Positions 1-7,772 of a stretch of DNA of 64,000 nucleotides are shown one piece after another; positions within the stretch are counted from its first letter, which is position 1; each line of letters opens with the position of its first letter. This DNA comes from Corynebacterium canis (lineage in GTDB: Bacteria > Actinomycetota > Actinomycetes > Mycobacteriales > Mycobacteriaceae): the NCBI RefSeq assembly GCF_030408595.1, contig NZ_CP047080.1, positions 1,947,683-2,011,682 of the forward strand, written 5' to 3'. The notes below the pieces were generated by a model that was given only the letters and a program-made list of their open reading frames with translations, did not search any database and was not told the origin of the DNA. The position numbers and the translations under genes are program-made.

Positions 1-1095
1 ATCGGCCAGGACACGCACCCCATTCGCACCCAAGCCAACTGGGCCGACATAGCCCTTGACCAGGAACGAACTCTTAGCAAAGTCCTCATCCGAGCACAGC
101 TCCACGGTGGCGGGCTCCACATTCGCCTCAAGCCGCTTCATATCCACCTCACGGTCGCCGGGCACCAACACACCCAACAACTCCGGCTCCCCACCCGGCT
201 GGGTCAGCTTAAGCATCAAACACTTGAGCGTGTCGGAAGCCTGTACCTCGCGGCCGTCGATAGTAATGCCCGCGCTACGCGCCCACGCGACCAACGTTTC
301 AATCGTCTCGGAATCGGGCGTCTCATGCACCACCGCCTCCGGCAATCCTTCGATCTCACGTTCGGCGGCGGGCGGGGTCACCACCGCCTCCACATTCGCG
401 GCGTAATCCCCTTCCGTGGCGCGCACAAAGGTATCCTCGCCGGAAGGCGAAACGGCCAAAAATTCCTCCGAAGCCGAACCGCCCATCGCGCCGGAAGTCG
501 CCTTACAGATCACATATTCGACACCAAGGCGATCGAAAATACGCTCGTACGCGCGGCGATGCGCCTGGTAAGAATCATCCAAACCCGCGTCCGACATATC
601 GAAGGAATACGAATCCTTCATCACGAACTCCCGGCCCCGCAAAATGCCCGCGCGAGGGCGCTCCTCGTCGCGATACTTCGTCTGCACCTGATACAGCGTG
701 ACGGGGAAATCCTTATACGACGAATACAGATCCTTCACCGCCAATGTGAACATCTCTTCGTGCGTGGGGCCGAGGAGATAATCCGCATCCTTGCGATCCT
801 TCAAACGGAACAAACCGGCGCCGTACTCCGTCCACCGATTCGTAGCCTCGTAGGGTTCACGAGGCAGCAACGCCGGGAACGCAATCTCTTGCGCACCAAT
901 AGCATCCATTTCCTCACGAACCACACGCTCAATATTGCGCAACACCTTCAGCCCCAACGGCAACCACGAATACACACCCGGGGCGACGCGGCGAATATAG
1001 CCAGCGCGGACAAGGAGCTTGTGGCTGGGGACCTCAGCATCAGCCGGGTCCTCGCGCAAGGTACGCAAAAAGAGCGTAGACATACGAGTAATCAT
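1..1095 (-). CDS. proS: Prolyl-tRNA synthetase, N-terminal part (gene runs off the left edge)
   Basis: Charges tRNA-Pro with proline in the cytosol. The minus-strand translation starts [16 protein letters not shown] and continues with class II synthetase motifs: motif 1 around residues 25-60, then [17 protein letters not shown] (motif 2 with its arginine) near residue 150, then the start of the inserted editing (YbaK-like) domain after about residue 220, as in bacterial-type ProS. About 365 codons are visible of a usual 570-590; the C-terminal catalytic motif 3 and the anticodon domain lie outside the window. ATG at 1095 was chosen; the in-frame ATG at 1083 is an alternative. Divergent repeat-rich DNA follows upstream. 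Identification is firm. Confidence 0.95.
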   Translation of the reverse strand, partial: MITRMSTLFLRTLREDPADAEVPSHKLLVRAGYIRRVAPGVYSWLPLGLKVLRNIERVVREEMDAIGAQEIAFPALLPREPYEATNRWTEYGAGLFRLKDRKDADYLLGPTHEEMFTLAVKDLYSSYKDFPVTLYQVQTKYRDEERPRAGILRGREFVMKDSYSFDMSDAGLDDSYQAHRRAYERIFDRLGVEYVICKATSGAMGGSASEEFLAVSPSGEDTFVRATEGDYAANVEAVVTPPAAEREIEGLPEAVVHETPDSETIETLVAWARSAGITIDGREVQASDTLKCLMLKLTQPGGEPELLGVLVPGDREVDMKRLEANVEPATVELCSDEDFAKSSFLVKGYVGPVGLGANGVRVLAD

Positions 1096-1239
1096 GGTTG
1101 GTTAGTTTACTCATACCTCCACCAAACGGGGGTATGAGCTCCGGCTTTAGGGGCGCGGCGAGGGGGTGGGTTGCATGCGTGCTTTCGGCGGCAGCGGGGT
1201 GCCCCTCCGCAGCATCGGTGCCGTTCTGCAGCTTTCGCC

Positions 1240-1520
1240 ACCACAAACTGTCAGCATGCGCGATCACACTGCACTGGAACACATCGGGCAGCTGAATGCG
1301 GTCAACCCACGACGCATCACCGCAGACACAGGCTACCAAGGTAGCGGACGCAAAGACGTACCCCTGAGCAAGCACAAACACCAGTGCAACAAGCAACACG
1401 GGGAAGCCGAATATATAGTCGAGCAAAACGTCGCACATTTGAAGCGCTAGAGAATCCTTGCCACCACGGCCGCAACGAACACCCCGGCTTCGCCATTAAA
1501 GAAGTCGACGCCGCATACGA
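1240..1520 (+). pseudogene. Remnant of an IS5-type DDE transposase (C-terminal part)
   Basis: The plus-strand frame reads RITADTGYQGSG, then VEQNVAHLKR, stop, RIL. This is the pattern of the last catalytic block of IS5/DDE_Tnp_4 transposases (ADxGYxG ... VExxIAHxKxWRIL). The usual tryptophan codon TGG is TAG here (1447-1449), and no start or N-terminal part exists. Only about 90 codons survive. It is not the same copy as the intact IS5-like transposase at 34760. It marks the stretch between proS and the next gene as an insertion hot spot. Confidence 0.6.
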
Positions 1521-1564
1521 TCCCTCGAAGCCCACTCGCACACTCCGCCCGTATTCCCCACCCG

Positions 1565-1727
1565 CAGAATCTGCCTGCGTTTCTTGCCGTGGCAGATCTG
1601 CCTGAGGCAAATTCGTCGCGGCCGCATTTCCCCAGGAAAACTCGGCCCAAAAATCAGGCAGATCCCGCGCGGCCAGGCAGATGTGACGGGGCAGGACAGC
1701 TGTCAGGCAGATTTGACGTGGCTGGTG
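1565..1727 (+). repeat. GGCAGAT-rich intergenic repeat, copy A
   Basis: A stretch of about 160 bp with several GGCAGAT / ATCTGCC units, a near-palindrome ATCTGCCTgAGGCAaAT, and the block GCATTTCCCCAGGAAAA. The same order recurs at 2028-2187 with few changes, and the core recurs at five further places in the window. All copies lie between genes. No convincing ORF covers it. Confidence 0.75.
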
Positions 1728-1839
1728 AGTGCGGGTTCGGTGGTTGACAATCGATGTGGTTCCAACGTGGGTGCAGCGGCTGTGACCTATTGCGCGTAAC
1801 AGTGCGTTAGCCTCCAGCGGCCTTTTGTTGGGGTGGTGT

Positions 1840-1960
1840 GGAGGATCTGCCTGGTTTTCTGCCGTGGCAGATGTGCCTGAGGCAGATGTAACACGGCGGT
1901 TTCGCGTTCCTGCGGAAACACCACCACGCGACGACCCGTGTGTCGAATCTGCCTGAGCGC
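1840..1960 (+). repeat. GGCAGAT-rich repeat, diverged short copy B
   Basis: Contains GGCAGATGTGCCTGAGGCAG near 1862-1882 and then TGTCGAATCTGCCTGAGCGC near 1939-1958. The second block recurs near 46932-46955 between pyrH and tsf. It lacks the CCCCAGGAAAA block of the fuller copies. Confidence 0.5.
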
Positions 1961-2027
1961 GGAAAATCGGCGGCCCTCAGCGCGGAAAATTCCGGCCCCC
2001 AACTCGCCACATCACTTGGCGTGGTGT

Positions 2028-2187
2028 GGAGGATCTGCCTGCATTTCCGCCCGCGACAGATGTGCCTGAGGCAGATTCGTCACGGCTGCATTTCCCCAGG
2101 AAAACTCGGCCCAAAAAACCAGGCAGATCCCGCGCGGCCAGGCAAATGTGACATAGCCGGAGCGCGAACAGGCAGATTTAACGTGGC
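2028..2187 (+). repeat. GGCAGAT-rich intergenic repeat, copy C (direct repeat of copy A)
   Basis: Direct repeat of 1565-1727 at about 460 bp spacing. The segment from GCCTGAGGCAGATTCGTC through CCAGGCAAATGTGAC matches copy A almost base for base, including the GCATTTCCCCAGGAAAA block. This suggests a local duplication or two insertions of the same unit. Confidence 0.75.
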
Positions 2188-2461
2188 CAGGGAAACGAAG
2201 GCGCTTCAACTACGGGCAGTTGCGGGGTGTGGCGGGCAGACGGAAGTGGCGGGGCGGGAGCGGGGCACAAAAACGGCCGGGGTGTGCCGAGTTTCGGGCT
2301 CACTGAACAGTGTTTGGTCTCACCGTGCCGGTTGTGGGGTGTGCGGCGCGCAGCAACGAAACAGGTCGGCGCGCGAGCCGCAGTACTGGGGTGGTGCCGC
2401 GAGTATTCGGCCGTGAGGATTCGGCCCGTCGGTTTCGGCTGTTAGGGTTCGGCGTCAGGAT

Positions 2462-3454
2462 TCAGCCGTTCGGATTCGCGTCGGGTTTTGGTTTTTGTGT
2501 GGTGTTGGTTTCGGCGCGGTGGATGGCGCGGCGCAGGGTGGTGATCAGTTCGCGGGGTTTTTGCAGTAGCCCGTGGGTGATACGTAGTGGTTCCCAGCCG
2601 AGTTCGCGTAGCCGGATCAACACTTTGGCATCGTAGTCACGTTGGCTGCGTTGAAGGTGGTGGGCACCGTCGTAGAACAAACCAACGCGGATATCGGGCC
2701 AGCCGGAATCAAGCACGGTCAGCAGGGGTGTGCCATCGTCTGCCAGCGCACCGGAATCATAGATCGGGATTTGCACCTCCAGGTGTTGGCGAAGCTGCTC
2801 GGCAATCAACCGCAACACAGTCTCCGGAGGCGACTGCGCACCCGTGCGGGACAGCTTCAACAGTTTTTTCAACTGGCGGGCGCTGAAAATATTCCGCGCG
2901 ATGTCACGCACCAGCTGAAAGTTCAAGGTGGTGCATGCGCGCAGCGCGTCAATCAACTGGATGGCGCGGACCTCCCAGTTAGCAAGGTTGGGTACTTGGT
3001 AGACCCACCAGGAGTGGCGGTCGCGCTGCAGATCAATCAAGCAATCCACCAGGGCGTATTCGGGGGCAACGACCTGCATGCCGGGCAGTTCCTGATCCGG
3101 TGTCCACACCCTGGTGCCCGGCCGCAGCCTGCGGCGGGTGGCGTCGAACACGCTGTGGCTGCGTTGGAAATTACTGGCCACGTGCAGGGTGATGTGGGCG
3201 TCATCCACCCAGTACTTCAGGCCGGCGTAGGCTGCGGCGGCCCAGCCGCCGATAATGACATTCGGGGTTTGGGTGAAATGCGCCCGAGCCCGCAGCATAA
3301 TCGGGGCGGCAAACCCCAGGCGCTGCGGATGATACCGCGAACCCCACTCCACCTCCCGGGAAGCACGGCAATACCCACGCGGCATGGCAAGCCGGCGAGT
3401 GATGTTCACGAAAGAAGTGTCAAGCAGTTTAGTGCGACGCTGAAACAAACCCAT
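2462..3454 (-). CDS. DUF559 / Vsr-like endonuclease-domain protein
   Basis: About 330 residues. The N-terminal 200 residues resemble the AbiEi-like part of actinobacterial proteins of this kind (ALVDCLIDL block near residue 165). The C-terminal 100 residues carry the very-short-patch-repair-like fold: SPPETVLRLIAEQ, then DIRVGLFYDGAHHLQRSQRD, then LRELGWEPLRIT. A conserved acidic residue is often EYDG in this family; here it is FYDG. ATG at 3454 was preferred to the TTG 30 bases upstream; no strong ribosome binding site is seen. The family is common on actinobacterial islands and its substrate is unknown. Stands alone in a repeat-rich region. Function as a nuclease is inferred from the fold only. 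Confidence 0.7.
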   Translation of the reverse strand: MGLFQRRTKLLDTSFVNITRRLAMPRGYCRASREVEWGSRYHPQRLGFAAPIMLRARAHFTQTPNVIIGGWAAAAYAGLKYWVDDAHITLHVASNFQRSHSVFDATRRRLRPGTRVWTPDQELPGMQVVAPEYALVDCLIDLQRDRHSWWVYQVPNLANWEVRAIQLIDALRACTTLNFQLVRDIARNIFSARQLKKLLKLSRTGAQSPPETVLRLIAEQLRQHLEVQIPIYDSGALADDGTPLLTVLDSGWPDIRVGLFYDGAHHLQRSQRDYDAKVLIRLRELGWEPLRITHGLLQKPRELITTLRRAIHRAETNTTQKPKPDANPNG

Positions 3455-3516
3455 AGCACCAGTGATAACCCTAAAACAGCACAAATCCTAGGGGTTTCCC
3501 AAACACACCCCACCAA

Positions 3517-3545
3517 CCTGTGGATAACTTGAAACAATCCACAGG
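3517..3545. repeat. Inverted pair of DnaA-box-like sequences
   Basis: CCTGTGGAT and ATCCACAGG face each other across 11 bases; the left arm extends to TGTGGATAA, the complement of the consensus DnaA box TTATCCACA. A similar pair stands at 54109-54139. It lies 63 bp upstream of the DUF559-like start, so it could also act there. Confidence 0.5.
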
Positions 3546-4134
3546 CACACAGGGTTCCAGCGGCCACAAGGTGGCGGACAGCACGCCAAAAGGGTATGAT
3601 GCCACCGCAACCGCAGAAAAAGGCCCGAAAAAACAGCGCTGTACTGGGGGCTTACTTACACGGCTCGTTCACATAACAACAGCCAGGGTGCACAATAGTG
3701 CCAACACCAACACCACAAACAGCTCGGGAACAAAACGAATTATCCATCACGTTGGAGTGCCGCTAACCAGCTGCCGTTGGCCAAGGTGATGACCCCACCG
3801 GCGGAACACTTACTCGTATTGGCCTAAGCGGCACAAGAACTTCTCGTTTCGCTTTAGCATAGATTCATTATACTTCAACGATGTATAGCTTTTGCTGTAT
3901 TTGCCGACGTTTAGCAAAACCTTGCCTCCAAAAAACGTAGAACCTGAGTCAGCGTAAATCATATTTGCAGCAACAAATCAAGTGATAAACCCCACAACTT
4001 GCCAACCTTAATTGACGGAGGTTTTTTCGATGTTAAAATCTAGCGAGGACCGCCTACTAAAGTTGGTAGCGGCAATCCCTAATGGGACATGATCTAGCAA
4101 TCGGAAATAATTCCTATTCAGCCTTGGAGGTCAC
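3546..4134. other. AT-richer gene-free stretch
   Basis: From about 3830 to 4134 the base composition drops in GC compared with neighbours, as in the small gene that follows. The open frame across 3520-3789 has no ribosome binding site, low-complexity composition and no recognisable domain, so I leave it out. The promoter of the 4135 gene probably lies here but is not clear. Confidence 0.45.
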
Positions 4135-4482
4135 ATGAAGCAGGACGGCTCACCGGCTTTCTCTCTGAGCATCCATTTTTTCGCTAACGAAGATAAGATA
4201 GCAAAATTAAGTGAGGAAATTGCTTCCATTTTGAACTATCAAGAACCATGGGTGATTGCTGAATCGGAACGCTATATCACAGACGACCTCAGAGAACAAT
4301 GGAAATGTGAAAACCAATTTAAAGCAATCTCGAACGAAGTCTCGCGCCAAGTCACGTTCAATTTCCCATCGGCTAAACTCTCTCAAGCTGCAACAAATAC
4401 TGCCAGGGACTACCTTGAGGACCTAAAGCCGGATGTTAGCCATAGCATAATCGCATGGTTGACCATTACTGACGTCGACTAA
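4135..4482 (+). CDS. Small AT-rich hypothetical protein
   Basis: 115 residues, no family recognised. ATG at 4135 follows a good ribosome binding site (TTGGAGGTCAC). The protein has no membrane segment or signal peptide; it is acidic with a predicted mix of helix and strand (DKIAKLSEEIASIL near residue 22, then RQVTFNF near residue 72). The GC content is visibly lower than the conserved genes around, which suggests recent transfer. Possibly an immunity protein or an orphan of a mobile element, but nothing in the sequence proves it. Flanked on the right by a possible group II intron remnant and an inverted-end element. Confidence 0.55.
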   Translation: MKQDGSPAFSLSIHFFANEDKIAKLSEEIASILNYQEPWVIAESERYITDDLREQWKCENQFKAISNEVSRQVTFNFPSAKLSQAATNTARDYLEDLKPDVSHSIIAWLTITDVD

Positions 4483-4713
4483 AAGCAGCATCGATGTCGA
4501 TTTGTCTACGTCGATTTGTCGATTTGCGATTCATGACAATAATGTTTTGGCCTATATGACCGTACGGGGCCGCACGAGCCGCAAAGCACTCGCCGATGCA
4601 AACTCAAATGTACCACGTAGATATTATTAGCGACGCCGTCAAGTTATCGTAGTCGGTAGTGGCAGTTTTGCTGTTGAATCGACGGAGTGAAGGACGCTAA
4701 ACTAATTTCAAAT

Positions 4714-4771
4714 CGAATAGGGTGCCGGGTTTCCCGGCAGCTCCCTCGCTCCACCGGACGTGCGGTTCGAT
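4714..4771 (-). other. Possible 3' end remnant of a group II intron
   Basis: Read on the minus strand the segment gives GAACCGCACGTCCGG, then a tight hairpin with arms at 4724-4729 and 4733-4738, then CACCCTATTCGAT. These words resemble the domain V/VI end of bacterial group II introns. No reverse transcriptase frame is adjacent, so at most a scrap is left. The assignment rests on memory of typical intron ends and is tentative. Confidence 0.3.
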
Positions 4772-4861
4772 GACAATTTGAACTCTTAATTGTTATCACG
4801 GATATAAAACAAATAAAACAAAAAGGCGTGACCTATTAATCACTCCATTGTTAACGGTATC

Positions 4862-5341
4862 GGGAGTTTATTCACGGTACTTATTTGGGCGAACAAGCAC
4901 GCCCCAAAAACTGCGCCGGGCGAGTGGTTGGTGCGGGCCATCGGTAACGGGCTCTTGGAAAACACTGGAAACGACATCGGTTGTACACCGCCGGAGTCCG
5001 CACCAAACAACCCCTGTACGATCTGCCCTGCCGCGCAGGATCTGCCTTGCCGCGCGGGATCTGCCTTGCTTTCGGGCCGGATTATCCTGGGGAAACGCGG
5101 CCACGCAGGATCTGCCTCAGGCACATCTGCACACGACTGACAGCAAATGTGCAGCGGGTGGGTAATTGGGAAGCGTTTTCTCGCCGGGTGAGTTGATCAA
5201 ACGGCTGACGGCGGCCTTTTTCAAGCGTGTGCAGCCCGGCGACGATGCCATCCACCACCAAAAGCTCCATTATGTTTGGCGGCACACCACAACACCGGCG
5301 GGATTCTTGTCCACCCAAATAAGGCCCGCGAATAAACCCCC
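4862..5341. mobile_element. MITE-like 480-bp element with inverted ends, copy D
   Basis: Starts GGGAGTTTATTCACGG and ends CGCGAATAAACCCC, so the ends are inverted repeats. The interior matches the element at 56598-57069 over nearly its whole length, in the same orientation, including CACTGGAAACGACATCGGTTG, the GGCAGAT-rich core and GATCAAACGGCTGACGGCG. No transposase frame is inside; the open frames on both strands are interrupted and differ between copies. No clear target duplication is seen. It sits 160 bp upstream of yaaA. Confidence 0.7.
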
Positions 5342-5505
5342 AGCGCCAGCAATCGTCATCACAATTGCTTGTGGTTTCTTCTTCCCCACGCCGTCCTACC
5401 TGCCCGTCCCTTCCCCGCCCAGCACCAACAAACACGTGCGCGCTACATCTACAAGACGGAACCCATCCCCGGCACGGGCCAATATAGGGACTATGGTGTA
5501 CTACC

Positions 5506-6204
5506 ATGTTGATTGTTCTTCCGCCGTCCGAAACGAAGGCCGCTGGCGGCACGCACCCCGCGCTTGATTTGAGCGAGTTGAGCTTCCCAGAATTGAATCC
5601 GGTCCGGGAGTCTTTGATCTCGGAGCTGGAGTCGCTGGACATCGATACCGCCATGGCCACGTTAAAGCTCGGACCGAAATTGCGTTCGGAGGCGGAGGCG
5701 AATCTTGAATTGCGGTCCGCCCCCACGTGCCCGGCGTTATTGCGATACACGGGCGTGCTGTTTGATGCGCTGGACGCACCGACTTTACCGGAGGCTGCGT
5801 GGGGAAGGCTGGCCGTGGGTTCGGCGTTGTTTGGACTTGTGATGGCCGATGATTTGATCCCCCGCTATCGGCTGTCCGGATCCAGCAGGCTAAGCGGCAC
5901 GATGAAGTCGTATTGGGGCGACGCCATCACGAAAGTGTTAGCGGCACAAGAACAGCTCGTTGTGGATTTGCGCAGTGGCGCCTACCAGCAGCTGGGCCCC
6001 TGCAAGGAGGCCATCACCGTGCGGGTGGAAACCAAGGAGGGCAAGGTGGTCAGCCACTGGAACAAGCACTATAAGGGGGAGCTAGCCCGCGTGCTTGCCC
6101 AGGCGGACCGGCAACCGACCACCATCGAGGAAGTCGCCGAGGCTTCCGGAATGGACGTTCGAATTACGTCGCCGACTTCGCTGACGCTTGTAGTTGCGCG
6201 GTAG
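5506..6204 (+). CDS. yaaA: YaaA family peroxide-stress protein (DUF328)
   Basis: 232 residues, slightly shorter than E. coli YaaA (258). YaaA proteins lower intracellular free iron and oxidative damage and bind DNA in E. coli. Family marks seen: LPPSETK at the N-terminus, YTGVLFDALDA near residue 83, FGLVMADDLIPRYRLSGSS near residues 108-128, and MKSYWGD near residue 135. No ribosome binding site precedes ATG 5506, but TATGGT stands 8 bases before it, so the mRNA may be leaderless. The last 41 bases overlap the convergent formate/nitrite channel gene. The neighbourhood with proS and cobA matches other corynebacteria. Confidence 0.9.
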   Translation: MLIVLPPSETKAAGGTHPALDLSELSFPELNPVRESLISELESLDIDTAMATLKLGPKLRSEAEANLELRSAPTCPALLRYTGVLFDALDAPTLPEAAWGRLAVGSALFGLVMADDLIPRYRLSGSSRLSGTMKSYWGDAITKVLAAQEQLVVDLRSGAYQQLGPCKEAITVRVETKEGKVVSHWNKHYKGELARVLAQADRQPTTIEEVAEASGMDVRITSPTSLTLVVAR

Positions 6205-6976
6205 GTGCGGCAAGCAGCAGCGGCACGGCAATGAACAGCGCCCCGCCGATACCATTGCCTAGGAATACCCAGAGTTGATTCCACAGCGCATTGCCTAGGG
6301 TCACGCCTTCCGCGCCTTGCATGAGCGCGGCGGAAAGCAGGGTCATATTTGCCACCACGTGTTCGGTTCCGGAGGCGACGAAGGCGGCCACGCACCAGCC
6401 GATCACGAGCACTTTGGCGGCGGCATTGTCAGTGGCGGCGGCTCCCCATACGGCCAAGCATACGAAAATATTGCAGAGCACACCCAGCAACAACAGTTCG
6501 ATTGCGGTGTGATGAACCTTGTGGTGCGCGGCCACCGCGAGATAGTCGCCGACGGGCGTGCCGGGCCGCACCATGCCCGAACCGACGATGACTCCCGCCA
6601 GCACGACGCTGCCGAGGAGATTGCCCAGGTACATAAACGCAATCCCGCGCAGGGCCGCTGACCAGGTGATTGTGCGCCGCCACAGCCCGATGGGGAACAC
6701 CATCATTGCGGAGGTGAGCAGCTGCACCCCGCTGAATACCACGAGGACCAAACCCACCCCGAACACGCTGCCCGCGATTAACGACGCCGCGGGATGGCCC
6801 GCCGCCTTCAGTGGCCCACCGGCGGTCAGCATGAAGAGCACCCCCAATCCTACGAACGCACCTGCGATGGCAGAGGAGGCAAGGAATCCGCCAAAATGTT
6901 TCATGCCCGCCACGCGGGTTTGCGCGGAGCGGGCTTGGTAGTCAAGGTTTTCGGAAAGATTCAGCACAACCACCAA
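6164..6976 (-). CDS. Formate/nitrite transporter (FNT) family channel
   Basis: 270 residues, about six membrane helices, in the usual FNT size range. The family forms pentameric channels for formate, nitrite or hydrosulfide. Marks seen: an early charged segment followed by FGGFLASSAIAGAFVGLG near residue 28, the central KVHHTAIELLLLGVLCNIFVCLAVW (conserved CN near residue 168), and SGTEHVVANM near residue 202, like the SGFEHxxANM family motif. Substrate cannot be told from sequence. It lies 7 bp after cobA in the same direction; cobA makes the siroheme precursor for nitrite and sulfite reductases, so a nitrite or sulfide role fits but is inference. Its 3' end overlaps yaaA. Confidence 0.9.
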   Translation of the reverse strand: MVVVLNLSENLDYQARSAQTRVAGMKHFGGFLASSAIAGAFVGLGVLFMLTAGGPLKAAGHPAASLIAGSVFGVGLVLVVFSGVQLLTSAMMVFPIGLWRRTITWSAALRGIAFMYLGNLLGSVVLAGVIVGSGMVRPGTPVGDYLAVAAHHKVHHTAIELLLLGVLCNIFVCLAVWGAAATDNAAAKVLVIGWCVAAFVASGTEHVVANMTLLSAALMQGAEGVTLGNALWNQLWVFLGNGIGGALFIAVPLLLAAPTAQLQASAKSAT

Positions 6977-6983
6977 TTATGGC

Positions 6984-7715
6984 CTATGGGATTGCCTCGA
7001 GTGCAGCTACGTCGCCGATGATATATACGGCGGGGGGCGCGACGTCGTTAATCGCCATGGTGTTGGCGAGGGTGCCCAGCGTGCAGCGGAACGCGCGTTG
7101 GGTTTCCGTGGTGCCTTCCTGAATCACGGCGGCGGGGGTATCGGGGCTGCGGCCGGCGTCGATAAGCGTGTTGATGATGGCGGGCGCGTTTTTCACACCC
7201 ATGATAACCACTAGCGTTCCGCCAGTATGTGCGAGTGCCTCCCAATTGTTGAGGGAGGCGGGATGTCCGGGCGGGACGTGGCCGGAGATGACAGTGAACG
7301 AATGCACAAGGCCGCGTTGGGTGACCGGGATGCCAACCGCACCTGGGACGGCGATGGCGCTGCTCACGCCGGGGATTACCGCGCAGGGGATACCGGCCTC
7401 GGCGCAGGCTTGGAACTCTTCGAATCCACGTCCGAATACATAGCAATCGCCGCCCTTGAGCCGAACGACGCGCTTACCGGCGCGCGCATGTTCGATCATC
7501 AGCTCGTTGATTTTTTCTTGGGCCATTTGGCGGCCGTAGGGCAGCTTGGAGGCGTCGATAACTTCCTTGCCTTCGAGGTCGCACAGACGATCGAGTTCGC
7601 TGGTGGGGCCGAGATGGTCCGCCAGAATGACGTCGGCGTCCTGCAGGGCGCGCATGCCACGGACGGTGATAAGGTCCCAGGCGCCGGGACCTCCCCCGAC
7701 AAGAGTTACGTTCAT
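6984..7715 (-). CDS. cobA: Uroporphyrinogen-III C-methyltransferase (SUMT)
   Basis: 243 residues. Adds two methyl groups from S-adenosylmethionine to uroporphyrinogen III, giving precorrin-2 for siroheme and cobalamin. Marks: GGGPGAWDLITVRG at 6-19, RLKGGDCYVFGRG near 85, VIPGVSSAIAVPG near 113 and the PVTxR motif near 128. It is the methyltransferase alone, with no fused dehydrogenase/ferrochelatase or uroporphyrinogen synthase domain. ATG 7715 was chosen because the protein core starts there (MNVTLVGGG). No ribosome binding site is seen; TACACT stands 8 bases before the ATG, so a leaderless transcript is possible. A hairpin at about 7731-7747 separates it from cobB. Confidence 0.93.
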   Translation of the reverse strand: MNVTLVGGGPGAWDLITVRGMRALQDADVILADHLGPTSELDRLCDLEGKEVIDASKLPYGRQMAQEKINELMIEHARAGKRVVRLKGGDCYVFGRGFEEFQACAEAGIPCAVIPGVSSAIAVPGAVGIPVTQRGLVHSFTVISGHVPPGHPASLNNWEALAHTGGTLVVIMGVKNAPAIINTLIDAGRSPDTPAAVIQEGTTETQRAFRCTLGTLANTMAINDVAPPAVYIIGDVAALEAIP

Positions 7716-7730
7716 AGCCGTATAGTGTAG

Positions 7731-7747
7731 ACCCCTGAAAAAGGGGT
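7731..7747. terminator. Hairpin between cobB and cobA
   Basis: ACCCC TGAAAAA GGGGT forms a short stem-loop. It lies between the cobB stop (7773) and the cobA start (7715) and may attenuate read-through from the cobO-cobB transcript. Stem is only five base pairs, so this is weak. Confidence 0.3.
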
Positions 7748-7772
7748 GCCACAATCCGGCGCTGAGCTGCCG

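Larger units (their letters stand above)
1096..2461. other. Gene-poor stretch between proS and the DUF559-like gene
   Basis: Apart from the dead transposase and the three GGCAGAT repeats described separately, no reading frame with a ribosome binding site and recognisable product is visible. The open frames across 1940-2640 follow repeat sequence and look accidental. The proS promoter should lie just right of 1095; I cannot place it with confidence. Confidence 0.6.

Noticed and set aside
3520..3789. 89-codon frame starting MDNLKQSTGTQG
   Set aside because: No ribosome binding site, low-complexity composition, and the start overlaps the DnaA-box-like palindrome.
5082..5750. 222-codon minus-strand frame across the MITE-like element and yaaA
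   Set aside because: Half of it is repeat sequence and half is antisense to yaaA; the second element copy does not keep the frame.
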